Shown here one piece after another: positions 1 to 8,431 of a DNA stretch of 13,144 bases. A program made the position numbers and the translations under genes. The notes beneath the pieces are model-generated. The model was not told where the DNA came from and searched no databases. It saw nothing but the letters and a program-made list of their open reading frames with translations. Source of the stretch: Euperipatoides rowelli. Taxonomy: Eukaryota; Onychophora; Udeonychophora; Euonychophora; Peripatopsidae. Positions within the stretch are counted from its first letter, which is position 1. The number at the start of each line of letters is the position of its first letter. The DNA is taken from the NCBI GenBank assembly GCA_003024985.2, contig PXIH01S0020802.1. One strand, 5' to 3'.

Positions 1-135
1 TATATACGATACATATATATATCTATATCTATACGGTATATACTGTATATATATCTCTCTACGGTATACATATATATGCAGTACATAGGCTACTGTATAT
101 GCAGTAGCAGTATACAGTATATACAGTATTCATAG
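1..135. repeat. AT-rich simple repeat (TATA / CTGTATA / GCAGTA)
   Basis: This stretch is almost entirely TATATA runs interrupted by ACGGTATA, CTGTATAT, GCAGTA and ATACAGTAT words. It is a degenerate microsatellite. Related TACTGTA/TACAGTA words occur elsewhere in the window, for example near 889, 7788, 12001 and 12952. No coding potential is seen. Confidence 0.85.
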
Positions 136-183
136 TATAATTCAGAGCTCATTTTAAGGCATAAAAAAACCAAAAAATTAATA

Positions 184-290
184 GCTCCAGGGACTCCGCC
201 CCTGGACCCCGTTGGGGGGCTTACAGAGCCCCCAAAACCCCCAGCTGTCACAGCCCTCCCCCATGCCTGCTAGTCACCAGCCGCTACTGA
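184..290. repeat. GC-rich island with two hairpins, probable dispersed-repeat fragment
   Basis: A sharply bounded GC-rich block sits in AT-rich DNA. It holds a 6 bp stem CCAGGG/CCCTGG (187-192 with 200-205) and a 7 bp stem GGGGGCT/AGCCCCC (215-221 with 227-233, 5-base loop), followed by C-rich sequence. The style, a short GC stem followed by 'GGACCCC' and a G-run stem, resembles GC-rich segments found in repetitive elements of many eukaryotes. No element family can be named with confidence. It lies 600 bp upstream of the rolling-circle-like repeat at 890-1320 and could be part of the same decayed element, but that is inference. No open reading frame of note. Confidence 0.5.
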
Positions 291-889
291 TTTACATTAA
301 ATTTACGGTAATATGCAGAATTGTATTTATTTAATAAACTTTATTATAACTTCAAATTAACCTTAGATTTATGGTGTCTATAATAACCTACATTTCTTGT
401 AAGTTATTATAAAGTTGGGCTTTTTCTTTGATTTAAACCCAACCAATGTTCAAATATTAAAAAAAAAAAAAATCGAATGAGCCGTTAATATTATTGCTAA
501 GGGATATTTTATTTTAACCGTAAGCTATTGTACTTTATTTTCAATGTGGTCTGCTAGACCAAATTTCTGAGATCTTGTATATGAGTACACTGCCTAAAAC
601 AACAGCATCGTCAAGATGACGTGTCCTGACGTCAGGTCAAACATTTTATAATTTGAGATGAGCTTAATAAAGTGAGATTATCTTAATTATTTAATTGAAT
701 ATAAAGAAATGATGAATTAAACATGACTTTTAAGGTAAAATAAACCATTTTAGCTTTTGTTTACATTAGAACTGATAATACACTTTGTCTTTTTTGTATT
801 CAGCTTTAAAAATCCTGCATACCGTACCTGTATAATATGTTATTTGTTAAATACTTCCTTTAAATCTCCCTGTGTCATAACATACTGTA
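291..889. other. AT-rich spacer, no gene seen
   Basis: This spacer has stops in all frames and contains an A-run near 460-472. The only notable short site is the palindrome at 625-636, annotated separately. No coding or RNA gene signal is seen. Confidence 0.6.
625..636. promoter_or_regulatory. Perfect 12 bp palindrome containing a CRE-type TGACGTCA core
   Basis: CCTGACGTCAGG is a perfect palindrome centred on TGACGTCA, the full consensus binding site of CREB/ATF bZIP factors. A half site, TGACG, lies just upstream at 616-620 inside the short inverted repeat CGTCA-AGA-TGACG. No gene start or core promoter is visible nearby, so regulatory function is speculative. In AT-rich DNA such a site is unusual but can arise by chance or within a repeat. 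Confidence 0.25.
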
Positions 890-950
890 TATTCCTGTAT
901 ATATAAAATATAGATTGTCTGTCTGTATGTTCTCTATACAATCCTATACT

Positions 951-1110
951 CTTGCACTGATCTGCCCAAAATTTGGTATAGGCTAGTTACTCTCTAGGAC
1001 TCAGTGAAAAATATAGGCTATCACTAAGCCGGCACTAGGTACACACCATTGCTGTGCATGTGCAGACAGTTTTTATTAGACATTGGGATTAACACAGGCA
1101 TTTTTTACAT
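951..1110 (+). repeat. Diverged internal direct repeat, copy A
   Basis: This is the first copy of a duplicated module. It shares with copy B the exact 17-mer at 990-1006 (matching 1161-1177), the AAATTTGGTATAG word and the CAGACAGTTTTTATTA word (1063-1078, matching 1224-1239). Spacing between matching blocks is 161-171 bp, so small indels have accumulated. Both copies carry an ATATAGGCTA word. Confidence 0.8.
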
Positions 1111-1126
1111 TATATACACATAAACC

Positions 1127-1269
1127 CTTGCATTTATCTGCCTCAAATTTGGTATAGTTACTCTCTAGGACTCAGTGCAAAATATAGGCTACCATTAAAC
1201 CTAGACACACTGCTGTGTATGTACAGACAGTTTTTATTATAAGTTAGGTCTAATGCAGAAATTTTTTAA
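1127..1269 (+). repeat. Diverged internal direct repeat, copy B
   Basis: This is the second copy of the module described for 951-1110, starting with CTTGCA and running into the GCAG..ATTTTTTA segment. It is followed directly by a short linker and the GC hairpin at 1294-1310. Substitutions and indels relative to copy A show that the duplication is old. Confidence 0.8.
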
Positions 1270-1293
1270 TTTGGGATGTTCTACATATAAAAA

Positions 1294-1310
1294 GCCTGGC
1301 AATGCCGGGC
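1294..1310 (+). repeat. GC hairpin GCCTGGC-AAT-GCCGGGC
   Basis: A 7 bp stem with a single T/G wobble closes a three-base AAT loop. It stands out from the AT-rich surroundings. A short GC hairpin close to the 3' end is a hallmark of rolling-circle transposons, where it acts as a replication stop. The sequence downstream (ACTTTAAGTT) lacks a clear CTRR terminus. Confidence 0.6.
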
Positions 1311-1838
1311 ACTTTAAGTTGGTATAAAATATTACGTGAGATTCAACATACATTTTTTTATTGGTTTTGTCAAGTGTCAATAGCTTTTTCTTTTTTTTTA
1401 AATTCATGCTACACTTTTTTTAGTATATGATCATAAAAGACTTCATCATTATCATTTTAATATTTTTTCCCCTATTTAGCTGCCTATATCTATGTGATTG
1501 AAGCTATTTTTAGATTTGATGACATTCTATTCATGTTATTTTACTGTAGAAATGCTTTGTGTATGTGTGTTTGGATAATGTTAGCTATTAATTAAATCCT
1601 TTTCAAATCTTGATTATTTGAAGCCCTTTGTGACTGAAATGTAAAGTTTATTTCATTGTTTCTAGACTATCTGTAATGTCAAGGGTTTCTTGTGTTTGAC
1701 TAGTTGTTTATCTAAAAATTCTTAATGTTTACCTGTTTGGAAGTTTAAAATATTATTTCAGTCATTCCAGTAGATCCTTACAATATATAAAATGTAAATT
1801 ACTGTTATTCTAAGCCTTTTTAAATTCAATAATAAATG

Positions 1839-1895
1839 TTATTTTCAAAATAATTAGCAAAATAATTAGTTATTTTCAAAATTATTAGCAAAATA
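1839..1895. repeat. Short direct tandem duplication
   Basis: Two 26-base units (1839-1864 and 1870-1895), offset by 31 bases, differ at one position (AATAATTA versus AATTATTA). The pattern is consistent with a recent replication-slippage duplication. No function is suggested. Confidence 0.8.
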
Positions 1896-2403
1896 GAAAT
1901 AGGCTAGAGTAAATNAAACTTCAGTTTATTTGTTAACCAAGCTAGTTGCTGTTCACTTTAAGATAAATACAACAAAAGAGTTGATAAAATCACATATTTC
2001 ATAATTTATTACTAAATAATCTATACAATCCTTTGACATTTTTATAATTTTAACTAATTTTTCTTGAGTGTTTCGGTCACCTGTTGTGAAATATAATTTA
2101 CTGTAATTTTATTTTTTCACAATGTGTTTTACAAACAAATTGCGAAGGTTGGGAAATTTTGTGTTGGCAGTTTGAATAAACGCAGTTGAAGGGGAAACAA
2201 AAACTGTTGATAAATTTAAAAAAATTATATAATCAAAGATTTTTGTACTTGATGTGAATTTTTAAAATAATGACTTTAGAAATTTAATATTTTGACACAC
2301 TAACATGGATCTGAAGATAAGATACAGGGATACCGGTCATCCAGCAGCTGTTCAATAGTGGTGAGTTGGGACTTTGAGTAGTCATAATGGAGAAATTTAT
2401 TAT

Positions 2404-2420
2404 CCCCCCCCCCCTTCCCC
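2404..2420. repeat. Poly-C tract (C11-TT-C4)
   Basis: A homopolymeric C run stands out in an AT-rich region. The minus strand reads G4-AA-G11, which could take part in G-quadruplex folding. Length polymorphism or sequencing error in the run is likely. Confidence 0.8.
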
Positions 2421-3116
2421 AATAAAATTATCTAGCCATGGCATTGATTGTAAACATAGCTTTCATCATCAAGATGAAAAAAGATATACAGTACCATAAT
2501 CCTGTAAGCTTTCAAAGGATAAAGAAGATGGCTGTAAGGGATATAACTTAAACTGTTATATTTGTTTAACAGTATTCCAACATTATATTTTTTTTAACAG
2601 TATTGCAGTAATTCTTATTTCATTGACTATTAGTTCAGACCAATGGAATAGCATTTTGTTTTCATATTACATGACACAATAGTTAAGGTTAGAATTGTGC
2701 TCATTTATCCATATCTCGGGTTTTCATAATGAACTCTATCTAAGGTTATTAAAGTAAATGCCTCATAGTGTATGCAAATGTGTGGAATTTACCCTAGGAT
2801 ATATTTATTATATTGTAATAGGCTGACTTCTCTAATAATTTAAAATTGGCAAAAATATAATCTGTTTTTTTAATATGTTTATTGATATTTCTTACAAATG
2901 TTTCTTCACCATCTATTAATTTCTCTCATCTTGTGCCACAACTGAATCACATAATTACAATACAATAGCAGCAAGCTTATATTATGTTTATCAGTGCTTA
3001 GATTTTAACTTAAAATGTTAATGAAGGAATCTTCTTCTTGATCATAGTGATAAAAGGGGATTTATAAGGGAAAGGACTATTAATGAGAAAATATGAAAGT
3101 TTTTCAAAAATAAGGA

Positions 3117-3157
3117 GTAAAAATCCTCTTGGCATTAAAACTCAAGAGAATTTTTAC
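3117..3157. repeat. 15 bp inverted repeat (hairpin) with 11-base loop
   Basis: The arms are 3117-3131 (GTAAAAATCCTCTTG) and 3143-3157 (CAAGAGAATTTTTAC). Fourteen of 15 positions pair, with one C/A mismatch, and the loop is 11 bases. It is the longest compact hairpin noticed in the window. It may be the core of a small MITE-type palindrome. It is shorter than a typical microRNA precursor, and nothing shows that it is transcribed. Confidence 0.65.
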
Positions 3158-5133
3158 ATTATAAATGACAATCCATTTTCCCCCATAATTAACATGAGCC
3201 CAGCTTAATTTTGATCTTATTCTATTCATTATTTTCTTATCACATTTCAGTGTTTTTTTTTTTAGTGCATCTAATTTTACATTGGCTGCAACTAGACAAT
3301 TTGGATGGTATATTATATTTAGTTTATTGGCCTTTTACACAATTTTGTTTAAAAAAAATCTACACTTAAAGTCTTAAATAGTAGCTATATATGTAATGAT
3401 TTTGTAGTTTTATTTGTGTTGCCTACTATAGCTTACATTAATTTATTGTCATTAAAAATTGTTATTCTTAAGTTTTTATGAGTTTTATGGTTTTATTAGG
3501 GACTTGATGATATTATAATGCATACAATAATTACCATAAATGTTGATCAATTCAAATCAAACTAGGCAGTAAATCTTAAAATTTAAAATTTTTTATATAG
3601 TTTTACTGCTGATAACATTATTTTGAAAATTAGTTTTTAGAAATTTAATTAAGTGGGAGAATTAGGTATATAAAAGTGCCTTATTTCATGTCCTATGTTT
3701 TATGTTTGAACAAATTCAGGGATGCTAGATAATGTTACCCTTGATAACAGCTAATTAAACCAAGACGCAATTCTTAATCTTGAAAGGGTTAAAAAAATAT
3801 GAGTCATTCATAGCAATGTTTATTCATCTTAAGATTCTGTTAGCTTGATTGTCATCTTGTAGATTTGTTGTGTACACATTAATGGGTTAATTGATCATTT
3901 CTTCAATCTTGTGAAATATCAACTTAATTCTTACAGTGTGAATGAGACAAGAAATCAGTCCCTATTTTAATTGGAAAAGGTTTCTTCTCCAGATAGCTCA
4001 TGGAATTATCTCAAACCTCTCAGCTTGATTTTAGAATAATTTTCGCTGAGTTTTCTTTTTTTTTTTTAAAACATTAATTTTATTTTGATTGATCGTTTTA
4101 AATATTAAGATATATTTTCATTTTTCACATTAAAAGTGAAGGATATTTCTTAAATGGAAATTCTACTTGATAGTTTTAATCTTTAAATATGATGTTATGG
4201 TTTCAGTTTGCAACATTTACAGTCCTAAGGGCTATACAAATCTATCTTATAGATAGAAGACAGGTATTATATTGAATTTTCAGTATTTTGTGGATTAGTT
4301 GGTGGGTGGGGAGGAGTTATTGTGTTATTTACAAATTTAAACATTTATTTATTAACTCATTTTCTTTTAGATTTATTATTAAAATCTTAATGTGTAAAAG
4401 TCTTTCTTGTATGTTTTTATTTCTTTCTTTCTTGTTTGTTTTCAAGACAGGTCATTAACACATTTGATGACACAGGTATTTTAATCAAATTTATTAAAGT
4501 GATAAATATCTTCTGTCATCACTCATCTGCATTCTTGATGTAAAGTTATTTAAACCATGATGAATTACAGTTCATTACTTTAAATTTTTTTTTAGCACTA
4601 TTCCTAAGGAATATTGATGTTTCTTTTTTACTAATCCACTCAAAAATTACCATTCCGCAAAAAAAAAAAAAGAACTCAATATTAATTTTAAAACACAAAA
4701 TATATAAAATCACAGAAGTTATTTAGATTTTGTGAAAAGTGAAACTGAAGTGATAAAAGTTAAAAATTTGTAGTCGTGTAGCCTAACCATTTTTGTTTAT
4801 TGATATATCTTCTTTTAAAAATTAGATAATTTGGAGGGGTAGTAGAGAAAAATCAGAACTTGAGTTACTTTTATTAAAACAAAATAAATAGCCATTTCTT
4901 CAAAACAATTTGTTAAATATACTGAATACTGTTGTATCTTGCTAGAGAGCACTTTAGTAGCTGAAGTTCTAGCAGACAAAACAAGTGTTATAATTCGTCT
5001 GATAAAATCAATTATGCTTTTCATTGGTACTGTAATTATTTATTCATTTTAATTAATAAGCATACATTTTATTAAATAAACATTGAATCAGAATGTTATG
5101 AGCTCAAAGCATGTTTTTGTCATTAAATTATAA
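3158..5133. other. AT-rich spacer, no gene seen
   Basis: This spacer has stops in all frames and many T- and A-runs, for example near 4058, 4590 and 4660. A G-rich word with five G-runs lies at 4300-4314. The short minus-strand open frame at 4815-5024 has low-complexity, hydrophobic content and no recognisable motif, so it is treated as chance. No LTR or primer-binding site of the downstream Copia relic is recognisable here. Confidence 0.55.
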
Positions 5134-5786
5134 ATGGAAAAGGAAAAAGAGCGCTACTGCACCACAGAAATTCAGAATTTACCATAGTTAAGTGCGGACA
5201 ATTTCAATAATAGAAAATTTAGAGAAATGTCATTGCTGGAGGAAAAAGTAAATATTCGTGGAAAAAATATTGAAGAAAAAGAAAAGAAAGAATTCTTGAT
5301 CAAAGATTCTAAAGCAAAATCCACCATAATAGGCTACATTGCATTACTGATAAACATTCGACTTAATATAAGATACTAAAACAGTAAAAGAAATGATGAA
5401 AGCTTTGCAAGATGTTTTTGAAAGAAAAAGTGTTTTTACTAAACTCACATTAAAGAGGAAGTAATTAACTATGAATTATGGACATCATCAAAAACTATAA
5501 GTCCATTTTTTTCAATATTTGACCCTATTATATGAGAGGTAGAATTTGTTGGTTCAAAGGTACAGTAAATGAATCTGATAAAGTAGCTTATATGTCATTT
5601 ACTTACAGTCTCACTGAATGAAGATTTTTAGTCAGTAATAATGTCAATAGAGACTTTTATACTGAAGTAATCATGGTTTTGTAAAATCTAGATTATTAGA
5701 CGAGGAAATAAAAATGAGTAGGCCCTAATAAAAATATAGATCGTAGGGATGAAAGTGATGAAGTTTTATTCAGTCTTTCATTTTCA

Positions 5787-5828
5787 TGCTACAGATGTGG
5801 AGAAAAGGACCATAAATCCATAGAATGC
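5787..5828 (+). other. CCHC zinc-knuckle motif of the dead Gag
   Basis: The residues are C-YR-C-GEKD-H-KSIE-C, an exact CX2CX4HX4C pattern. This is the nucleic-acid-binding knuckle of retroelement nucleocapsids, which binds the element's RNA during packaging. It is embedded in an in-frame stretch from about 5727 to 5840 that ends at TAA 5841-5843. Its preservation beside disrupted neighbours is probably chance survival. Confidence 0.9.
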
Positions 5829-6027
5829 ACAATGAGAAAATAAAGAAAAATTAAATTATCATGAAAACAGTGGTAAATTGGGTCAAAGTTCAATTGATGC
5901 ATAGTCATGGTCATGGTAAAAACTTATGGACACATAAAGCTCATCTGATAGAAAAATGAAATTTATTTTGTAATATTAAGTAGCAGTCAAATAAATAACT
6001 TTGAAAAAAATAAATGTTTTCATTTTC

Positions 6028-6139
6028 AATTCGAGAGCAACACAGCATCTTGTTAATGAATGATGAATTATAAAATTTAATTACAGATTTAAAGCATATA
6101 AATAAAGAGGTAGTTATTCACTTAGCAAAGGGTGAAAAA
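6028..6139 (+). pseudogene. Copia aspartic protease remnant
   Basis: NSRATQHLV at the start aligns to the D-S/T-G-A-T active-site region of Copia proteases, with the catalytic Asp replaced by Asn and the Gly by Arg. After a one-base frame change, it continues as TDLKHINKEVVIHLAKGEK to 6139. Both the catalytic loss and the stops show that the protease is dead. Downstream sequence to the TAG at 6182 remains open but is not recognisable as protease. Confidence 0.8.
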
Positions 6140-6184
6140 ATGTTGGACAATTTCATTATCTACCTGCAGCGTGTTTATAAGTAG

Positions 6185-6700
6185 CCTACGGATTCATGTT
6201 TAACTGACCTCAATATATCTCAATTTTCAATGTCGTTTCAATCTTGCTGCTCATTTCAATAGTAAAAAAAAAAACTTTGTAACATACAATCATTAAATGT
6301 AGACTTAAACTGTCTAACCTAGAATAAAAATGAATCTAACTCAAATACAAGTTTTGTTCAAATGCTTGAACAGAACTGTTGCAATAAAATCTCTTATACT
6401 TGGGCTTACAATATTTGCTAATATGTGAAATTGGCAACAGGTGCCAAAGATTTCATGAAATAGGCAGCTTATACTGCTTAGTTGTTGAATTCAGCAACAT
6501 GCTTGCTGATTTTATGATATAAGCAATATTTTGTTTATTTCATGAAATAAGAAATTTTGTTCATTTGATGTAACATATAAAGGGTAGTAATATTTTTCTA
6601 TCTCTTGAAGCCAGAAATTTATAGGGAAATGTTCTTTAATTTTCTCAGCGTTGCCAATTTCTAACTTGGTCAAAAATGAATTCCCTAAATTGAGATTCTA
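6185..6700. other. AT-rich spacer after the Copia relic
   Basis: This region was examined for the expected downstream Copia domains (integrase zinc finger, integrase core, reverse transcriptase) and none could be recognised in any frame. It contains A-runs near 6263 and repeated short words such as GCAACA and TTTCATGAAATA. It is either eroded beyond recognition or unrelated flanking DNA. Confidence 0.5.
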
Positions 6701-6711
6701 CTGCTAATCGG

Positions 6712-6789
6712 TCTCCTTTTTTTTTTAGCTTTAGTTCTTGAAGCCANGCACTCTTGCCATCCTGTTAAATCTTTGATGGCGTACACAGT
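6712..6789 (-). pseudogene. Possible Myb/SANT-like DNA-binding domain remnant
   Basis: Read on the minus strand, the patch gives TVYAIKDLTGWQEC then ASRTKAKKKRR. This resembles the third helix and basic tail of Myb/SANT-like domains common in Harbinger-associated and other transposon-derived proteins, which typically show a pattern like V-A-x-n-T-WQEC-x-n-SRTKAK. About six to eight residues between the two halves would be missing, and the codon containing N at 6747 lies at the junction. It sits in a 70-codon minus-strand open frame (6685-6897) whose N-terminal half is hydrophobic and unlike the family, so only this part is proposed. The fit is by eye; the plus-strand exon reading is an alternative. 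Confidence 0.3.
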
Positions 6790-6798
6790 GGAGGAAAA
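6729..6798 (+). CDS. Candidate short internal exon of an unrecognised gene
   Basis: A 70-base segment is flanked by plausible splice signals. Upstream are a branch-point-like CTAAT near 6704-6708, a polypyrimidine run and AG at 6727-6728. Downstream is GTATGT at 6799-6804. Two of the three plus frames have a stop inside it; the remaining frame is open and reads LVLEA-x-HSCHPVKSLMAYTVEE, where x is the codon containing N at 6747. The segment is about 45% GC against a much lower background. It would start after one codon base and end with two, so both flanking introns would need matching phases. No family is recognised. The competing explanation is a minus-strand Myb/SANT-like relic in the same bases, in which case the T-run is simply a lysine run. 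No neighbouring exon was found in the window. Confidence 0.28.
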
Positions 6799-6900
6799 GT
6801 ATGTATTATTACAATAAAATAACCGATAAATAATAAATATAAAGCAGAGACAAATTAAAACAATTTTTTGATCATTTAAACATTTATCAGTTTGCATTGA

Positions 6901-7420
6901 CTATTTTGAATGTGAGGAAAATCCTCGATAAATTGGGTCTTATTGGTAGGTTTTAATGTTTAATATCTTTTCATATTTATTCAACAATTATATATGTTTG
7001 GTCAATTTATTCAGTCTGGTAAGGTGCATCTGATTTTGAGAAAACCCTTGACATAGGTGTCTTATTAATTGGTTCTAATAATTAAACATATTTTTACACA
7101 AAAATGATACACGGACTGAGCATGTACCTTGTCATTTCACCTTTGACTTTTTTCAGAGGCAGGGAAGGCTATCCATTTTTGGAAAAGCTCCCCAAATTGT
7201 GTCTTATTGAATTATTTTACTAATTTAGCATATCTCATCATAAATTGATGCTAAAGTCAGCCATGTACTTATGATTTCACCCGGGGTCACTTGGTGGGTA
7301 TTGCCACCAAATGCCCCCATAACAGTTATTAAGACAGATGTTTTTTAATGACTTATTTTCCTAACTAAATCCACAACTCAATGCATGTATCTTATCATTT
7401 CACAAAAATCTTATGCGCTT
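6901..7420. repeat. Decayed tandem repeat, about four units of 122-142 bp
   Basis: Two words recur in the same order. GTCTTATT occurs at 6937-6944, 7059-7066 and 7201-7208. A CATGTA..TT-TCATTTCAC-like word occurs at 7121-7140, 7262-7280 and 7384-7402, with a weaker version near 6990-7010 (TATATGTTTGGTCAATTTATTC). GAAAA..C-CC precedes each GTCTTATT. Spacings of 122 and 142 (first word) and 141 and 122 (second word) define the period. Units are heavily diverged, so this is an old minisatellite or an internal array of a decayed transposon. The third unit carries a 7 bp hairpin, TTGGTGG/CCACCAA (7291-7297 with 7304-7310). Confidence 0.6.
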
Positions 7421-8093
7421 GTGGACTATAAATATTAAACTGTTTAAATATTCAAATGTAAAGTATAGATTGTTAATATAATATCTAAACTTATTCAACT
7501 TATAGGTAATACTATGGAATTTTATGATAATTCAGACAATTCAGTTATTCAATTTTATATCAGTCTTTTAAATTTGATTTTCTTTTTTTAAGTTGAGAAT
7601 AATCTTATCAAACTTTTTTACAGTATTGACTTTTTTTTTTTTTTAAAGTAATAATCTTGAAAGGAAAATGCTATTTATATTGTGAATGATTAATGAAAAA
7701 CTGGTACAATAGAATGACATTGAATTCATTTCAAAGTCAATTTTTAAATTTTTTTTNAAAAAAAAATATCATTTGCATATGTGTTATATACTGTATGTCA
7801 AGGATTGTCAATTCTATATTTTAAAATAGTTAAATGTTTTTACTTAAAAATCTGAACTTGAGTGATTTTGTATATTTTAGGAATATAAAAAAAATTTTTT
7901 GTTAACTCTTTTGGTACTGAGGTTTTATGTGAACTATTTTATAGTCTTAACTATTATTACTGTTTACTCTCCTCCTGGTAGTCAGGCATGAAAATCATTT
8001 TTTTAATAAGGTGATAATTCCCTTCCTTGACAAGACTCAAAGAGGGGATTTTAGGGAAGAAGAAGGGAATATAAATCTAATCCAATTTTGAAT
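7421..8093. other. AT-rich spacer, no gene seen
   Basis: Long T- and A-runs occur (near 7630 and 7751-7767, with N at 7757), together with a TACTGTATGTCA word near 7788 and a slightly less AT-rich segment at about 7970-8080. No open reading frame or structured RNA is supported. Confidence 0.6.
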
Positions 8094-8101
8094 GTCTAAA
8101 G
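8094..8101. repeat. Target-site duplication, left copy (GTCTAAAG)
   Basis: Eight bases directly abut the CAGGGG end of the hAT-like MITE. They are identical to 8432-8439 and have the T at position 2 and A at position 7 preferred by hAT transposases. Confidence 0.65.
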
Positions 8102-8431
8102 CAGGGGTAAACAATCCGGCACCCGCAGGCACCCTCAGACCATTTTTGATGCACCTTCATATCAATTTGATAATAGTAACAATATGTCCTATTTAATTAT
8201 TAATTAATTGGCATTAGGCGTAATTCAACTTTTTTTTTTTTTTTTACAAATAATTAATTATTGAATGAAATAATAGTTTTGGCATGTAGGTAATAAGAAT
8301 AACCTTAATAACTTATACCAATAATTTTAATAGTAAGCTATATGCTTAATTAAAAAAAAATTGTTTATGAGCCATTCTATTTTTTTTTTTTCTAAATTTA
8401 ATTTTGAATATAGAAATGTGAATGATTTCTG

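Larger units (their letters stand above)
890..1320 (+). mobile_element. Fragment resembling a rolling-circle (Helitron/Helentron) repeat
   Basis: The block starts with a TGTATATATA / GTCTGTCTGTATGTTCTCTATA segment, continues with 'ATCTGCC..AAATTTGGTATAG' and 'CTCTCTAGGACTCAGTG' modules, and ends in the hairpin GCCTGGC-AAT-GCCGGGC (1294-1310). This order of modules and a 3' GC hairpin resemble non-autonomous rolling-circle elements as I recall them from invertebrate genomes. The terminal CTRR tetranucleotide of classical Helitrons is not present after the hairpin, so the end may be decayed or Helentron-like. The body is internally duplicated (951-1110 and 1127-1269). There is no Rep/helicase coding sequence, so any such element would be non-autonomous. 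The family assignment comes from memory of sequence style, not from a search. Confidence 0.42.
1321..3110. other. AT-rich spacer with minor islands, no gene seen
   Basis: Most of this 1.8 kb is AT-rich with stops in all frames. It contains a 26 bp direct duplication (1839-1864 and 1870-1895), a single N at 1915, a C-run at 2404-2420 (C11-TT-C4) and a less AT-rich patch at about 2300-2390 that ends in a GTGAGT donor-like word. None of these makes a supportable gene. Confidence 0.6.
5134..6184 (+). pseudogene. Decayed Copia-type (Ty1/copia) retrotransposon gag-protease
   Basis: The sequence reads, in pieces across frames, like the N-terminal Gag and start of protease of a Copia LTR retrotransposon. 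The first block starts at ATG 5134 (MEKEKERYCTTEIQNLP), passes a stop, and continues through ADNFNNRKFREMSLLEEK and EEKEKKEFLIKDSKAKST. A frameshift leads to VKEMMKALQDVFERKSVFTK (5375-5461), then EVEFVGSKV, NESDKVAYMSFT and FVKSRLLDEEIKMSRP (5678-5725). A perfect CCHC zinc knuckle, CYRCGEKDHKSIEC, lies at 5787-5828. The protease follows: NSRATQHLVNE at 6028-6060 replaces the family's DSGAT active site (D to N, G to R), then DLKHINKEVVIHLAKGEK. Many stops and frameshifts make it non-functional. No integrase or reverse transcriptase part and no flanking LTRs are recognisable. Copia identity comes from motif order and spacing and is fairly secure; the family within Copia is unknown. Confidence 0.88.

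Noticed and set aside
1311-1320. Helitron CTRR 3' terminus
   Set aside because: The bases after the hairpin read ACTTTAAGTT, with no CTAG, CTAA, CTGA or CTGG; the terminus could not be fixed.
4815-5024. 69-codon minus-strand open frame
   Set aside because: Hydrophobic, low-information sequence with no motif, no supporting signals and AT-rich composition; best explained as chance.
5025-5133. 5' LTR end or primer-binding site of the Copia relic
   Set aside because: No TG...CA boundary, no sequence matching a tRNA 3' end and no matching repeat downstream could be found.
6685-6897. Full 70-codon minus-strand open frame as an intact gene
   Set aside because: Only the part at 6712-6789 resembles a known domain; the rest is hydrophobic and atypical, with no promoter or family-length match. 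Only the partial relic is proposed.
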